A stretch of 64,000 nucleotides of DNA from Verrucomicrobiales bacterium (GCA_027488845.1 JAIYBC010000025.1:1-64000), one strand, 5' to 3'; counted from the stretch's first letter, positions 10,407 to 21,091 are shown. Notes: generated by a model not told the origin, from the sequence alone. Translations and numbers: made by a program.

Positions 10407-13400
10407 CGAATGACGATTCCAAGGTCCCCGGCCTCTCCATCGAGGCGGATCTCGGTGAAGAAGATCCTTCCGCCTTCGCCGAGCGTCCCGAAGCCAGCCT
10501 GCACGGTGGCCGTGTAGGTGTCGGGAAACGCCTTGTCGTAGTTCCAGTCGTACAGATCGGAGATGGTGCCCCGGATGCGGACGGGTCCCTCCTCGACCGC
10601 GACGACACTCCCGGTCAGTGGATTCAGCTGGCCCCGGAAGGTGACGGTGATCGTGAAGTCGCAGTCGGCCCCCCCGATCCCGACGAACAAGTCGAAGTCG
10701 GTGCAGGCGGTGAAAGACTCGAGCAGCGCCGTCGCGAACCGAGGAGAGGCCGGATCCGCCTCCGGAATGGAGAGGCATCCGGAACCGCCACCGAACTCGA
10801 CCCCGCGATTCCTTCTGAACTCGAAGGTTTGGATGTCTCCAACATTCTGGATCACGCGCCGGATTTCGCGGCCATGGAAGCCGATCTCCTCATCCACGAT
10901 GTCGTGGAAACGATCGGACCGCAGGATCAGGTCCGGAATGGCCGTCCGGTCGTCGAGGATGTAGTGCGGAATCCGTGCCACTCCGTCCGCGGGCCACAGG
11001 ACGCCTGTGTTGTGGGAGTACTTGGGAAGGGCCGTGTCCGGCCGGAGTTCGAAGTCGGGCCCCCGCGGCGCCGGGATGAACGGGACCGGATTGGGGAGCG
11101 ACGTCGGCACCATCAGTGGGTCGCCGGTCAGGAAGGCCGTGAGCATCTTGGACCCAAACGCCCGGGGAACCACCGCGTCGTAGCCGAGCGCGCCGGCCAG
11201 GAAGGCCGCCCGGTAGAGCTCGTACACCGCCCGGTTGACGACCTTAACGTGGTAGTCGTCCGACCAGATGTTGGGGGAACTCACCGGGTAGGCGAGAAGG
11301 CCGCCGGAGAGGTAGGTGCGACCGCGGTCGCTGAAGACCGAGACGACCTCACCGGCCGAGAGGTCGCCGTCCCCGTCCTGGTCGAATCCGGCTACGACCA
11401 CATAGTTGGTGTTGGCCGGCGAATCGAGCCGAAGCCCGAATTCCCCGCCGGCATGGGAGGACAACCCTCCGATTTCGACCTCGACCGGAGGCGGAACCCG
11501 GCCGGCGACGCCCTCCCGCACAAACCGGGCGATCGGGACGTTCTCACGAAGCATCCGGAACAACGGAGGATAGGACATCGCCACCGAGGGCGGGTCGGTG
11601 GTGAACGTCCCCTTGAGATGGGCCGCGCCGTCGCGGGTCCCCATCATCATGTACCGGCCCGACTCCGCTCCGGCATGGTTGGGCAGCAGGTTCAATCGGC
11701 TGTCCGGGAACTGGTCCGACCAGACGGTGGCGATCCTCAGACGGAGCACCGTCAGATGGGCCGTCTTCGTGTCGAGGACTTGGCCTTCCGAATCCAGGAG
11801 ACTCACCCGAATCGTCACATCCCGGCAGGGAGCCACGCCCTCGATCCGGAGTTCCATCGGCTCCCGGAACAGTGCCGACAACGGCTTCGAGGGGTCCTCC
11901 AGACTTCCCGAATGGGTGACCGTGCCTCCGGATACGTTCGCTCCGGCCAACGGAGATCCGTCCGAGGTGTAGAGCCGTACGGCGGGAAGGCCGGCATCCC
12001 GGCCCTCCAGGGTCAGCTCGACCTGGCGTACGGACCGGTTCCGGACGACCGGAGGTATCGCTTGGAGACGGAGTAGGGCTAGGTCCCCGTCGTTCGCCCG
12101 GGCGATGGAATCGTCCCGGTCCATCGCCGTCTGGAGATGTTCCGGATTGTCGACGCCCGAGGTCCGCTCGTCGTCGTCGTCGTCGTTGACCGGCAACAGC
12201 AGGCCGGCGGGGTTCTCAAGCAGGGAATCCGGAACGCGGGTACCGGGAAGGCCCTTCACGCCGGGTCGATGGAGCGTGAAGCCTCTCCACGCGCCCCCGC
12301 CCATCACCTCCGTCCTCTCCGCCTGCGCCCGGGCCACCATGCCGTCCGACGTGGACACGAAGTCCGGCATATGGGTCCCCATCCCGATGAAGCGTCCCAC
12401 CAACGCGGGATGCGCCGCGTCGTCCGTCGGCGTCGGGCTCAGGAGCCGCGTCGGGTCCAACAGCAGCACGTCCTCCGTGCAGGCCAGCGACAGCAGCCCG
12501 TCCTCGCGGCGCTGGATCCGTTGCGGCGTCCCGTGGCGGATGGGGATGGAGAGGGCGTTGACCACCTCCGGGTTCTCCGGATCGTCCAGGTTCAACACCA
12601 GAAGACGGCCGTTCGGATCGCCCGACGTGGGGAACTGCGAGAGGACCGCGAGGTCGTGGTTCTCCTCGCCTTGGGCCGTCCTCACGGGCTGGTCGAGCGC
12701 CAGGAACACCCGCTTCGACTCCCGGTCCACCGGCACCGGAGAGGAATGGCCGAACTCCTCGAGCACCGTCTCGAACGCCGACGGCGGCGTGGAAGCGTTG
12801 GGATTGCCCACCAAGGCGATCCGGTCGCCAGCCATCCCGATGTCGAAGTCGCGGACCCTTGAGCCCCGCGCGTCGTCGGTCATCACGTGCCGTCCTCCCA
12901 ACGGGATGCCGATGGTTCCGGGATTGTTGGGCAGACGGCCGAAGACCCGCTGCTCCCGGATCGCCTCGAAGAGGTCGAAGGCCACGACCTCGGTGCTTTG
13001 CCCGATGAGCAGGCACGCGGCAAGCGGTGGCGACGCCACCACCTTGAACGACGCCCGGGAGGTGTCCCTCTTGGAATCCACATCCTGGCGCAGCAACTCG
13101 ACGATGGACCCGTCCGGCTTGAAGGCGAACACCATGATCCAGGGTTCGGACTGGCCGATCTGCCCTCCTGTGACCAACACCAGGTCCGCCGTGCCGACGG
13201 GCGCCTGCGAGGAAGCGGGAAAGCTCTGGTTGCGCAGGACCTGCAGCGATCGCGGAAAGAGCCGGACACCGACGGTACGGAGGGGAGCGTCTGGCAGGGT
13301 CGGGTCGTAGACGTGAAGCGATCCCGCGCCGGTTCCGGTCTGGGTGCGGTCGAGGACGAGAAGCCGGTTCCCGAGCACCGCGACCCCGGCGCCGATGCGG

Positions 13401-16400
13401 ACGCCCCGGAGGACCACCGGCACCTGAGGCGAGGTCCGGAACGGCAGCTGGAACGGGTCGGCCGCGGGATTCGCCGTCGGCGGATCGGTCGGAGGCGGGT
13501 TGTTCGAGGGATTCTGGTCGAAGAGGTTCCCCGCCTCGTCCCGCAGCAGCGGGTTCACCGTCAACGTGTAGTCGCGGTCCGGGATCAGCTCGTACCAGGT
13601 CAGCTCCACCGACTTCCGGTCCGCCGCGAACTCCACCGTAGGAATGCCGCCCGACGGGGAAAGCTGGAACAGGTCGCCCGCGGTCAGGTTCTCCGGGATG
13701 CCCGTGACCGGCTCGCTGAAGGTCAGACGGATCCGGCGTCCCGGCTGGAAGGAATCCTCGCCCGGGAACGGCGAACTGCTGACCACCATCGGTCCAGTCT
13801 GGTCGTCGCCGGTCCGCGGCACCGGTGGCGCCCCCACCACCACGGTGTGGACCGTCGTGGCGCGCTTCGACGCGGCATCCCGGACGGTCGCCCGGAGCCG
13901 TATCCGCGCCGGCTTCGGCGTCTCCAGCGAGAAGGTGCGACGCAGGTGGCCTCGGGCGCCCCGGACCTGGGCTCCGGGGCTCAGACGGACGTCCGAGAGC
14001 GCCACCGGCTGCAGTGAGAAGAGCGGCGAGACCTGTTCCACCGCCAGTTCCACCGAGGCCACCCGCTGGTCGACGTTGCCTTGGACGCGGACGTTCACGA
14101 CCTCGCCCACGGTCGGTTCGCCCGGGCTGTGGGTCACCGCGACACGCGGGTCCTCCCGGTCGATCAGCGACTCCTCGCCGCGGTCGAACATCAGCGTCAT
14201 GGAACTCGCGAAGCTGTTGCCCTCGAGGTCCCGGGTCACCGGGGCGACCCCGACCGCGGCCTGGCCCGGGAAGTCGGTGCTCGTCGCACGCGCCCCGGCC
14301 AGGTTGCCGCCGGTCGTGACGTAGGTCGAAAACTCGCCCCGGGATCCGGGCGACGTCGCCATGTTGCCCATCATCCCGTCGCCGACGACGCGCGCCCGGG
14401 TGACGGCCCGCCGTTCGCTGTCCGGCGCCGAGGCCACCGTCGACAGCACGAACCCGTGGATCGGGGTGTACCGGAGTCCGCTGATCGGCTGGATCAGGCC
14501 GAAGAGGTCCTCGAAGCCAAAGCCCGACGCCGCCCCTCCACCCAGCTGCTTGGCGGTGAATCCAGCGCCGCGACGCGCCTTCAGGACCGGCCCGGACGCC
14601 GACTCGGAGGCGAAGACCTCCGTGTCCCCGACGGCCTCTCCCGCCGGAATCAGCGGAACGCCGGTTCCCTGGTTCTCCAGTCGGTCGCCCACCGCCTTCG
14701 CCAGGTCCACGGGCTCGAGATAGGCTCCCTCCTCGTCGATCCGACGTCGGACGAGCAGGAACTCCTGGTTGGTGACCCCGGCCCCGAACGCCTCCCGCAT
14801 CCCGGCCGGGATCGGCAGCCGCACCTTCGGCGCGATCCGAAGGGGATCGCCGCCCAATGCAAACCGGAACCCGCCCACGAACCGCTGGTCCGACGGCAGC
14901 AACGCGCCCAAGACCTCGGTGATCTGCGTGGACGTCTGCTCCTCGATCCGGAACAGGGTCCTCCCGGAGACGGCCCCCGGCGGCACCTCGATCTCGATCT
15001 CGCCGCCTGCGGCCGGACGCCGGATCACGCCGCCGCTGCCGAAGAGCCCCACGGTGCCGTCCCGGAACTCCTGCCGCGCCGCGGGCACCGTCGTCCGCGT
15101 GCCGTTCCGGTTCACGAGGATCGCCGCCAACTCGTCGTCGACCGTCGCCGGAATGCGGTTCGTGAAGCTCCCGTCCGGCTTCGACAGCACGGTCGCGGTC
15201 TCGCCGGTGGTCTCGTTGATCAGGATCACCGCCGACTCCGGATCGGCCAGCCCCGGCCCGCCGCTCATGCCGGCCGAGCCGTCCAGCGGCTCGTAGATCG
15301 TCAGCAACGCGTCGGCGCGACGGAGGGTGTCGCCCTCGGTGGTGAAGGCGATCTCGCGTGTCCCTTCCAGCGGACGCCCGAAGCGGTCCTGCAGGTTCGT
15401 CGACAGGACCACCCGCAACGGCGCCGACGCAGGCAGCTGGGCGGTCGGCAACAGAGTGACCGTGTCGCCGGCCGGGTTGATCGAGACCGCCGCCGGCAAC
15501 ACCACGCCATTCGTGGCCGCCAACACCACCGCCCCCGGCACCACCACGGTGCCCGGGTTCAAGGGTCGGCTGAAGGTCAACACCACCGGACTCACCCGCG
15601 CCACGGCGGTCGCCCCCGCCACCGGACTCGAGGCCACCACGAACGGCCCGCGTGGCGAGAGGTCCACGTCCACCGTCGCGACGGCTCCTTCCGCGGTGGA
15701 AGGCACCGGCACCTGCGCGACGTCGCCGGTCGAACGGTCGGTCACCGTCACGGAGGCCGTCGCCGTTGCCGCCGGCGCCAGCAGTTCATAACGCCCGTCG
15801 GCATCTGTCAGCGCGGTCCACGGTCCGCTCCGCACCACGAGGCCCGCCACGGTCGCACCGGCGGCGTTCCGCGCCGTTCCACGCACCACGACCTGCGGTT
15901 CGGCAATGCCGAGTCCGAACACCACGTGACGGCCGCCGCCTTCAAGACCGCGCAGGCCGCCCGCGGCCGGTTCCTCGGACACCGCCACGCCGTCCGTTCC
16001 GGCCCGCAGACGCCGGAGCGGCTGGAAGCCCGCTTCATCCGCGTCGAAGACCGCCCGCGCCAGCACCCGTCGCGCTCCCGGCGTCTGGCCCACGAGTTCC
16101 GTCGACACAACGCCTGCCGCGGACGACCCCGTCGGCAAATCCAGGTCGAAGGCGGCGACCCAGGCCGTCCCCGCGGGAACCGCCGCGTTGAACGTGGCCG
16201 CTTCCAGCTCGGTCAGGCGCGCCTGCCCGCCCGCCGGGAACATCCCGGCGGGGATGCCCAGCCGGACCGGGCCCGACTGCAACACCGTCCCGCCCGCGGC
16301 AATCGTCCTCAGCCGGTCGTCGATCCGGTCGAGCACATCGACCTCCACACGTGCCTCGGCGAGCCGTTCGCCCGAAAGGAGCTGGGTCGGCCGCAACGGG

Positions 16401-17638
16401 AATTCACCACGCAACACCGCCCCGTCCGCACCGGCCACGCGATACGCACGGATCAAGGTCGTGTAGGCGGGCAACACGCGGCGGGTGCCGTCGCGGAGTT
16501 CGTAGCTCTCCCGGACCTCGCATCGGAAGGCGGTGCCGCTCGGCAGCGGACCGGCAGTGGACCGGAACTCGACGAAACCGCGGGTCAGCACGTCGGACCG
16601 GTTGGTGCTCGCGATGCGGTTCGGCGGTTCAAGCCTTCCCGTCGCCGTCACGGTTCCGGTCCCCACCCCGGCCACCGGGCCGTCCAGGAACGTCCCCACC
16701 GCACCACCGGTTCCCGCCAGTCCGACGTCGGGACGGATCCTGGCCACCACCGCCGCCGCCGCGAGTTCCCCGCGGTACACCGCCTCGCGGTCGGTCGCGT
16801 CGAGGAGGCGCCACGCCAACCGATCCTCGTCCCAGGCCACCACGGCGGTCCCCTCCGGAACCGGCCCGTTCGTCGGGGAACCCAGCTCAAAGCGCCCGGC
16901 CGGGAATCGGCCGGCCACCAACGGGGTCCAACCCGCGGGCAACGGCGACGGCAGTTCGAACGCCGCCGGCGACGCGACGTGGTTCGAGGACGCCAGCACC
17001 ACCGCGTCCGGAACGTCGGGCATCACCGCCGAACGCGCCCGGAACGACGCATGGCGTCCCGGTGCCGAGATCCGCCAGCCCCGGGTCCGGGTTTCCACCG
17101 GAACCGAAAACCAGCCGCCACGCCGCACGGGCGTCGACGAAGCCACCTCGGACCCGATCGCCTGCACCTCGGCCGCGTCGAGCGGGAGGCCGTCCTCGTC
17201 CACCACGCGTCCGGTCCAGTGGGTCACACCCGCCACGCCCGCGAACAACCGGGCCCTGAGCGTCGGAACCCCGCGGTTCACCGACAACCGCAGCGACTCC
17301 GCCTGCGGCGCCTGCTCGAACGGGCCCAGGACACGGAAGGCGCCGGAACGGGTGGTCCGCTCCACCCCGACCACGTTCTCCGACGGTTCCAGGACCACGA
17401 TCCACGGTGTCGGAATCTCGCTGCCGATCCGGTTGGAGACGGCGAGTTCGACCCGCCAGCCGCCCTCGGCGCGGTTGGTGCGCAGTCCGCTCAGGTAGAC
17501 CGGGAAATCGGTGGAACGGTCGAACCAATCCGCGGTGGCACCGGCGACCTCCAGCCGGAGCGCCTCCTGCGCCTTCAGGCCCACAAGGCCGAGCAGGGCG
17601 ACGATCCAGCAAAGGGTGCGAGGGAAGGGAAGCGTCAT
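10403..17638 (-). CDS. Giant secreted protein, 2411 aa, with regulatory-like and SbsA Ig-like domains
   Basis: Chosen start is MTLPFPRTLCWIVALLGLVGLKA, a clear signal peptide whose ATG overlaps the upstream PEP-CTERM gene's stop. The frame extends further upstream but loses the signal-peptide context. An early carboxypeptidase-regulatory-like module (VVDEDGLPLDAAEV, about 180-240) is followed by more such modules. An SbsA-like Ig domain lies at about 663-766 (SSPVAGATAVARVSPVVLTF) and a second at about 1280-1386 (SSPFPGEDSFQPGRRIRLTF). A region of short beta repeats resembling a propeller (about 1430-1750) and an EF-hand-like DQDGDGDLSAGE follow. The C-terminus (about 2150-2411) has no recognised domain. 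Its stop overlaps the next gene's start by 4 bp, so the two giant proteins are probably translated together and may act on one surface structure. No enzyme motif was seen. Confidence 0.85.
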   Translation of the reverse strand: MTLPFPRTLCWIVALLGLVGLKAQEALRLEVAGATADWFDRSTDFPVYLSGLRTNRAEGGWRVELAVSNRIGSEIPTPWIVVLEPSENVVGVERTTRSGAFRVLGPFEQAPQAESLRLSVNRGVPTLRARLFAGVAGVTHWTGRVVDEDGLPLDAAEVQAIGSEVASSTPVRRGGWFSVPVETRTRGWRISAPGRHASFRARSAVMPDVPDAVVLASSNHVASPAAFELPSPLPAGWTPLVAGRFPAGRFELGSPTNGPVPEGTAVVAWDEDRLAWRLLDATDREAVYRGELAAAAVVARIRPDVGLAGTGGAVGTFLDGPVAGVGTGTVTATGRLEPPNRIASTNRSDVLTRGFVEFRSTAGPLPSGTAFRCEVRESYELRDGTRRVLPAYTTLIRAYRVAGADGAVLRGEFPLRPTQLLSGERLAEARVEVDVLDRIDDRLRTIAAGGTVLQSGPVRLGIPAGMFPAGGQARLTELEAATFNAAVPAGTAWVAAFDLDLPTGSSAAGVVSTELVGQTPGARRVLARAVFDADEAGFQPLRRLRAGTDGVAVSEEPAAGGLRGLEGGGRHVVFGLGIAEPQVVVRGTARNAAGATVAGLVVRSGPWTALTDADGRYELLAPAATATASVTVTDRSTGDVAQVPVPSTAEGAVATVDVDLSPRGPFVVASSPVAGATAVARVSPVVLTFSRPLNPGTVVVPGAVVLAATNGVVLPAAVSINPAGDTVTLLPTAQLPASAPLRVVLSTNLQDRFGRPLEGTREIAFTTEGDTLRRADALLTIYEPLDGSAGMSGGPGLADPESAVILINETTGETATVLSKPDGSFTNRIPATVDDELAAILVNRNGTRTTVPAARQEFRDGTVGLFGSGGVIRRPAAGGEIEIEVPPGAVSGRTLFRIEEQTSTQITEVLGALLPSDQRFVGGFRFALGGDPLRIAPKVRLPIPAGMREAFGAGVTNQEFLLVRRRIDEEGAYLEPVDLAKAVGDRLENQGTGVPLIPAGEAVGDTEVFASESASGPVLKARRGAGFTAKQLGGGAASGFGFEDLFGLIQPISGLRYTPIHGFVLSTVASAPDSERRAVTRARVVGDGMMGNMATSPGSRGEFSTYVTTGGNLAGARATSTDFPGQAAVGVAPVTRDLEGNSFASSMTLMFDRGEESLIDREDPRVAVTHSPGEPTVGEVVNVRVQGNVDQRVASVELAVEQVSPLFSLQPVALSDVRLSPGAQVRGARGHLRRTFSLETPKPARIRLRATVRDAASKRATTVHTVVVGAPPVPRTGDDQTGPMVVSSSPFPGEDSFQPGRRIRLTFSEPVTGIPENLTAGDLFQLSPSGGIPTVEFAADRKSVELTWYELIPDRDYTLTVNPLLRDEAGNLFDQNPSNNPPPTDPPTANPAADPFQLPFRTSPQVPVVLRGVRIGAGVAVLGNRLLVLDRTQTGTGAGSLHVYDPTLPDAPLRTVGVRLFPRSLQVLRNQSFPASSQAPVGTADLVLVTGGQIGQSEPWIMVFAFKPDGSIVELLRQDVDSKRDTSRASFKVVASPPLAACLLIGQSTEVVAFDLFEAIREQRVFGRLPNNPGTIGIPLGGRHVMTDDARGSRVRDFDIGMAGDRIALVGNPNASTPPSAFETVLEEFGHSSPVPVDRESKRVFLALDQPVRTAQGEENHDLAVLSQFPTSGDPNGRLLVLNLDDPENPEVVNALSIPIRHGTPQRIQRREDGLLSLACTEDVLLLDPTRLLSPTPTDDAAHPALVGRFIGMGTHMPDFVSTSDGMVARAQAERTEVMGGGAWRGFTLHRPGVKGLPGTRVPDSLLENPAGLLLPVNDDDDDERTSGVDNPEHLQTAMDRDDSIARANDGDLALLRLQAIPPVVRNRSVRQVELTLEGRDAGLPAVRLYTSDGSPLAGANVSGGTVTHSGSLEDPSKPLSALFREPMELRIEGVAPCRDVTIRVSLLDSEGQVLDTKTAHLTVLRLRIATVWSDQFPDSRLNLLPNHAGAESGRYMMMGTRDGAAHLKGTFTTDPPSVAMSYPPLFRMLRENVPIARFVREGVAGRVPPPVEVEIGGLSSHAGGEFGLRLDSPANTNYVVVAGFDQDGDGDLSAGEVVSVFSDRGRTYLSGGLLAYPVSSPNIWSDDYHVKVVNRAVYELYRAAFLAGALGYDAVVPRAFGSKMLTAFLTGDPLMVPTSLPNPVPFIPAPRGPDFELRPDTALPKYSHNTGVLWPADGVARIPHYILDDRTAIPDLILRSDRFHDIVDEEIGFHGREIRRVIQNVGDIQTFEFRRNRGVEFGGGSGCLSIPEADPASPRFATALLESFTACTDFDLFVGIGGADCDFTITVTFRGQLNPLTGSVVAVEEGPVRIRGTISDLYDWNYDKAFPDTYTATVQAGFGTLGEGGRIFFTEIRLDGEAGDLGIVIR

Positions 17639-18276
17639 CGGTTCCTCCGTTGGAAGTGCAGGCCCGCCAACGCCACGGCGCCGGTGAGCGTCAGGGCCCA
17701 GGTACCCGGCTCCGGCACGAGGGACACGGAGACGACCGCGGCGCTGCCGCCAAGCGGACCCGTGTCGGCGAGGTCGAAGACCGCCCACGAGCCGTCCACC
17801 AGGAATCCCGGCGGTGGGGTGAAGAACACGCGGAAAGACAGGTCCTGCGGCCGGCTCGCCGGATCCAGGAGCACGTCGACGCCGCTGCCGGAGAAGACCT
17901 GCATTCCGAGGGCGTCGATCCCGAGCACGGTCAGGAAACGGGAACCGTCCAACGACTGGAGCGAGACGGTGAGGCTGTCGTGGGTGACCCCGGCCAAGGT
18001 GGTCTCATCGGTGTTCCACGTGACATCCAGCTGATAGCGGATGCCCGCCGAGACGCCGGCGGGCGGCAGGATCGCGGCGTAGGTGGCGAGTCCGGCGGGC
18101 TCAAGGGCGAGATTCGCCGTCGTCCCGACGGCGAACTCGATTCCCGGCGAATTCCGGGCCTGAAGGGAGACGCCAAGCATCAGCCCGACCAGACCGCAGC
18201 CGATCCGGCACGTGACCGGAAGCGCCGCGGCGTCCGGCGGCTTCACTGTTCTGGACTGGCATGGATCCCAAGGCAT
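17635..18276 (-). CDS. PEP-CTERM sorting-domain protein, 213 aa
   Basis: The C-terminus carries the exosortase signal VPEPGTWALTLTGAVALAGL followed by the basic tail HFQRRNR: PEP motif, one hydrophobic helix, Arg-rich end. The chosen ATG begins MPWDPCQSR and has an AAGGCGG-like purine stretch just upstream; a TTG start 66 bp further up is also open. The N-terminal hydrophobic segment (IGCGLVGLMLGVSLQA) is the export signal. The mature part is a beta-rich domain of about 150 residues without a known family. It is the first gene of the 18.3-to-1 kb cluster and overlaps the 2411-aa protein by ATGA, so it is likely co-expressed with the two giant proteins. No exosortase lies in this window. Confidence 0.8.
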   Translation of the reverse strand: MPWDPCQSRTVKPPDAAALPVTCRIGCGLVGLMLGVSLQARNSPGIEFAVGTTANLALEPAGLATYAAILPPAGVSAGIRYQLDVTWNTDETTLAGVTHDSLTVSLQSLDGSRFLTVLGIDALGMQVFSGSGVDVLLDPASRPQDLSFRVFFTPPPGFLVDGSWAVFDLADTGPLGGSAAVVSVSLVPEPGTWALTLTGAVALAGLHFQRRNR

Positions 18277-18622
18277 CCCGCCTTTCCATTCGCGGGAGTT
18301 GCTTCCGGGTTTCAAAAAATGTTCGGACAACGTGAATTCCAAGACGTCCCGGATTCCAGGCGGTCCTTGCCCGACGCCCTGCGGAGGGGAAGGGGCAGGG
18401 GTTCACGCGGGGCCGCGGAGGGCGCGGAGGATGCGCATTGCGACGGAAGGTCGGCAAGTCACGTCCCTGAACACGTCCCTGAAGCCCGACGCCATTCCTT
18501 GCTGAAAACCTGGCTGGATTCGCCACGGAGACACGGACGACACAGAGGAGGACATTTGTTGTCCATGCCGGCTCTTCGCTCCCTGCTCCCAGCCTCCCCC
18601 ACGCCCGACGCCCGAAACCCGA
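18277..18622. other. Intergenic region with CACGGAGACACGG-type repeat
   Basis: No convincing gene. It contains a run built on CACGGAG/ACACGG/GAGGAG at about 18523-18550, a member of the short intergenic repeat family also seen near 25.23, 31.98 and 32.06 kb, plus a GC-rich stretch (cgcggggccgcggagggcgcggagg). The promoter of the minus-strand PEP-CTERM/giant-protein cluster presumably lies here, but I cannot point to defined -35/-10 boxes. Confidence 0.5.
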
Positions 18623-19438
18623 TCAATAGTACGCCGTCGTCCGCTCGTGGAGCCACGTGGCGTCCAACGAATCCAGGCGGAAGTCGGACCGCGGACGCTG
18701 CTGGCCGTAGGTCAGGATCGCCGGGGACCTCCAGCGCTTGATCTCGGAATGGCCGTCCGCGAAGGACAGGCCGCCGGCGCTGTTGTGGTAGGAGGCCGGG
18801 TAGTCGACGAACCCGGTTCGCGATTCGTGCACGAACCACCCGTCGTTGATGGAAGCGGGGTTCTCGTCGATCGTGACCCAGGTCATCGCCGCTCCCAACA
18901 CGAAGTCGCTCTGCTTCCGGTACGACCGACCGCTCGAACGTTCCTGGGTCGGCAGCGGATTCATGAAGCAGCTCATCGCGAGGCTGCGGACCTTCGGGAT
19001 CCCGCCGCCGGTGCCGAAGGGACTGCGGGTGGTCGCCCGGTCGGACGGACACTTGTACACCGCCAGCGAACTCACATAGCGGTAGAGCAGGGAATCCATG
19101 ATCAGGATGGTGTTCGTCCAGCTCGGCCCCTCGTGCATCGTGCCCATGCACCACTGGTTCATCGGGTAGATCTTGGTCGGGCTGTGCGTGGAGACGAGCC
19201 CGCCCAAACCCGATGAGGGGCAGATCTCGTCGCGGTTGTCTCCCGAGTAGAGGGTCCAGCCCAGCATGAGCTGCTTGCCGTTGTTCATGCACAGGATGCC
19301 CTGTGCCTTGCTCTTCGCCTTGCCGAGCGCCGGCAGGAGCATGCCGGCCAGGATCGCGATGATCGCGATGACCACCAGCAGCTCGATGAGGGTGAATCCC
19401 TGGCGTGTGCGGATGGGACGACGGCTTCTCGGTACCAT
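18623..19438 (-). CDS. Type II secretion pseudopilin-like protein with H-X9-DG motif, 271 aa
   Basis: The N-terminus has the prepilin leader and helix (basic residues, then [20 protein letters not shown]), to be cut by prepilin peptidase before Phe and methylated. The C-terminal part contains [12 protein letters not shown], exactly the H-X9-DG motif of the Planctomycetes/Verrucomicrobia DUF1559-type pseudopilins. Start: the ATG of MVPRSRRP is preceded by GGAGG at 8 bp, a good Shine-Dalgarno; an ATG five codons upstream is less well placed. Such proteins are encoded as many lone copies in these phyla, unlinked to a type II secretion operon, and their role is unsettled. A second, divergent copy lies at 21969. 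Confidence 0.9.
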   Translation of the reverse strand: MVPRSRRPIRTRQGFTLIELLVVIAIIAILAGMLLPALGKAKSKAQGILCMNNGKQLMLGWTLYSGDNRDEICPSSGLGGLVSTHSPTKIYPMNQWCMGTMHEGPSWTNTILIMDSLLYRYVSSLAVYKCPSDRATTRSPFGTGGGIPKVRSLAMSCFMNPLPTQERSSGRSYRKQSDFVLGAAMTWVTIDENPASINDGWFVHESRTGFVDYPASYHNSAGGLSFADGHSEIKRWRSPAILTYGQQRPRSDFRLDSLDATWLHERTTAYY

Positions 19439-19871
19439 CGTGTCATCCTCCATCCTGCGCCTCCGATCCTTCAAGGCACCCCGGGTATCATCGAGGTTAA
19501 GAATGTCTGCCGGGCGGAAGTCTGCGGGGGGACGCACGCAAAGGCGCCAAGCCGCGAAGGAAGCCAACGGGAAACGCGGCCGGTGCCGTGGCCCATCCGG
19601 ACACCCGACCTGTGCCGCCGGTTCACCCTCTGTTCCGGCTCCCATTGGCGCCTTGGCGCATTTGCGTGAGATCCCCCCTCGCCCGCATCGCGCCGATTCT
19701 CCTCCCGCAGGGACGCTGAGGCGCCGAGAGGGGTTCACAACCAAGGGTGCAACGGGTGCGACGATCGACACCCCGAACCAGATCCACCCTGCCGCTTCCG
19801 CATCTGAACCAACTTCCCGTTGGCGCATTTGCGCGTTTGCGTGAGATCTCCCCTCGCCCGCATCGCGCCGA
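19439..19871. other. Intergenic region with a 45-54 bp direct repeat
   Basis: No supported gene. Two copies of a repeat beginning TTGGCGCATTTGCG and ending in CCTCGCCCGCATCGCGCCGAT lie at 19653-19697 and 19820-19873. The second has an extra internal CGCGTTTG and reaches the last bases of the downstream minus-strand gene. Further AAGGCGCCAAGCCGCGAAGG-like words occur at about 19543. The stretch separates two minus-strand genes. Confidence 0.55.
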
Positions 19872-20924
19872 TCAGACGCGTTCCAGTTTCACCGGATAGG
19901 TCCGGCCGGAGGCGAATTGGGCCACGTACAGGCTCCCGTCTCCATCCACCACGACGTCGTGCGGATGCCGGAACACCTCGCCTTCATGCGCCATCGGACG
20001 CAGCCGGCCGTCGTCGCCGTACTCCGGCGCCGTCCCGCCGACGTTCGAGACCACCCGCAGGTTCCGGTCGAGCACCGACACGAACCCGCGGCAGTCGCGG
20101 TCCTTCGGCCAGTTGTCGCCGAGGTGGGCCACGACGAAATGGTCGCCCGCACGACGGATCTGACGCGGATTGCCACCCGGCAGGTCGACCTGGCCGAGCT
20201 TCCGTCCGGTCCGGTCCAAACGCAGGAGATGCTGCTGGTCGCTCATCGCGATCAGCAAGGAACCCTCCGGCGCGCCCGCGGTGTCGAACATCCCGCCGTG
20301 CGGTCCCCAATGGACGATCCCGCCCTCGGCTCCGCCGAAGACCTTCCGGAGCACGCCGTCGGGCCCGTACTCCAGGATGTGGTCCCGTCCGTAGCCATCG
20401 AGCACGTAGCACGTCCCGTCCGGCGCATGGAGCGTCCACGACGGCCGGTACTCGTCCTCCTTGGGATACCTGCCGGAGGCCTCGGGCCAGCCCCATTCCG
20501 CCAGCGGCTCGCCGGACGTCGTGGTCTTGAAGACCCGATGCCGGTTCAGGTCCGTGAGGTAGAGCACCTCCCGTCCCTGCTCGATCACGAGCGACATCCC
20601 ATGGGCTCCTGGGAACTGCGTGCCCCACTTGTGCACGAGGCGTCCGCGGCGGTCGTACACGACCACGTTGTTGCGCACCTCGTTGGTGAAGAGGAGCACG
20701 TGGCCCTCGCGGTCGACGGCGAGTCCGTGGCCGTCGTTGACCGGGGTGGAGTCGCCTAGGTCTCCCCAGCCGGGAACGACGCGGTACCGGAAATCCCCCT
20801 GGCCCAGCAACGCCGTGGAGCCCGGCAGGATCGCCGGCGCCGCGACGGCATTCCCCGAAGCGCAGGCGGCCGCGACCCAGGTGGAACCCTTCAGCAGGAA
20901 CGTGCGGCGTGTGACCGGAGGCAT
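19872..20924 (-). CDS. Tat-exported NHL-repeat beta-propeller protein, 350 aa
   Basis: The N-terminus [22 protein letters not shown] is a twin-arginine signal (TRRTFLLKG). The rest is a propeller of NHL-type blades: [32 protein letters not shown]-like, and [18 protein letters not shown] near the C-terminus. The blade pattern G..VD..G.vyv.D resembles 6-bladed NHL proteins and peptidyl-alpha-hydroxyglycolate lyase-like proteins. Catalytic identity cannot be set from sequence alone, so it is left as a binding or enzyme propeller. The fold suggests a folded, possibly cofactor-bearing periplasmic protein. It is divergent from the PEP-CTERM gene at 21092, with about 165 bp between them for two promoters. 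The last codons fall in an intergenic-type repeat. Confidence 0.8.
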   Translation of the reverse strand: MPPVTRRTFLLKGSTWVAAACASGNAVAAPAILPGSTALLGQGDFRYRVVPGWGDLGDSTPVNDGHGLAVDREGHVLLFTNEVRNNVVVYDRRGRLVHKWGTQFPGAHGMSLVIEQGREVLYLTDLNRHRVFKTTTSGEPLAEWGWPEASGRYPKEDEYRPSWTLHAPDGTCYVLDGYGRDHILEYGPDGVLRKVFGGAEGGIVHWGPHGGMFDTAGAPEGSLLIAMSDQQHLLRLDRTGRKLGQVDLPGGNPRQIRRAGDHFVVAHLGDNWPKDRDCRGFVSVLDRNLRVVSNVGGTAPEYGDDGRLRPMAHEGEVFRHPHDVVVDGDGSLYVAQFASGRTYPVKLERV

Positions 20925-21091
20925 GGTCCCGCGAGGATGGCCGACGCCTGCGGTTTGGGAACGTCGGAACTCCGGGCGCCGGTTGGGAATCGAGAGGCGT
21001 CGACTCCTGCAGGTCTAAATTCCCACCGGTTCTTGCCGATGGACCCACACGGTCCGTAGGTCGCAGGGCCATTTGCCAAACCCGAAACTCG

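Noticed and set aside
14081-18034. A 1317-codon plus-strand open frame
   Set aside because: Antisense shadow of the 2411-aa secreted protein; Arg/His-rich and without motifs.
19653-19873. CRISPR array
   Set aside because: Only two copies of a 45-54 bp repeat with unequal length and no further spacers or cas genes.
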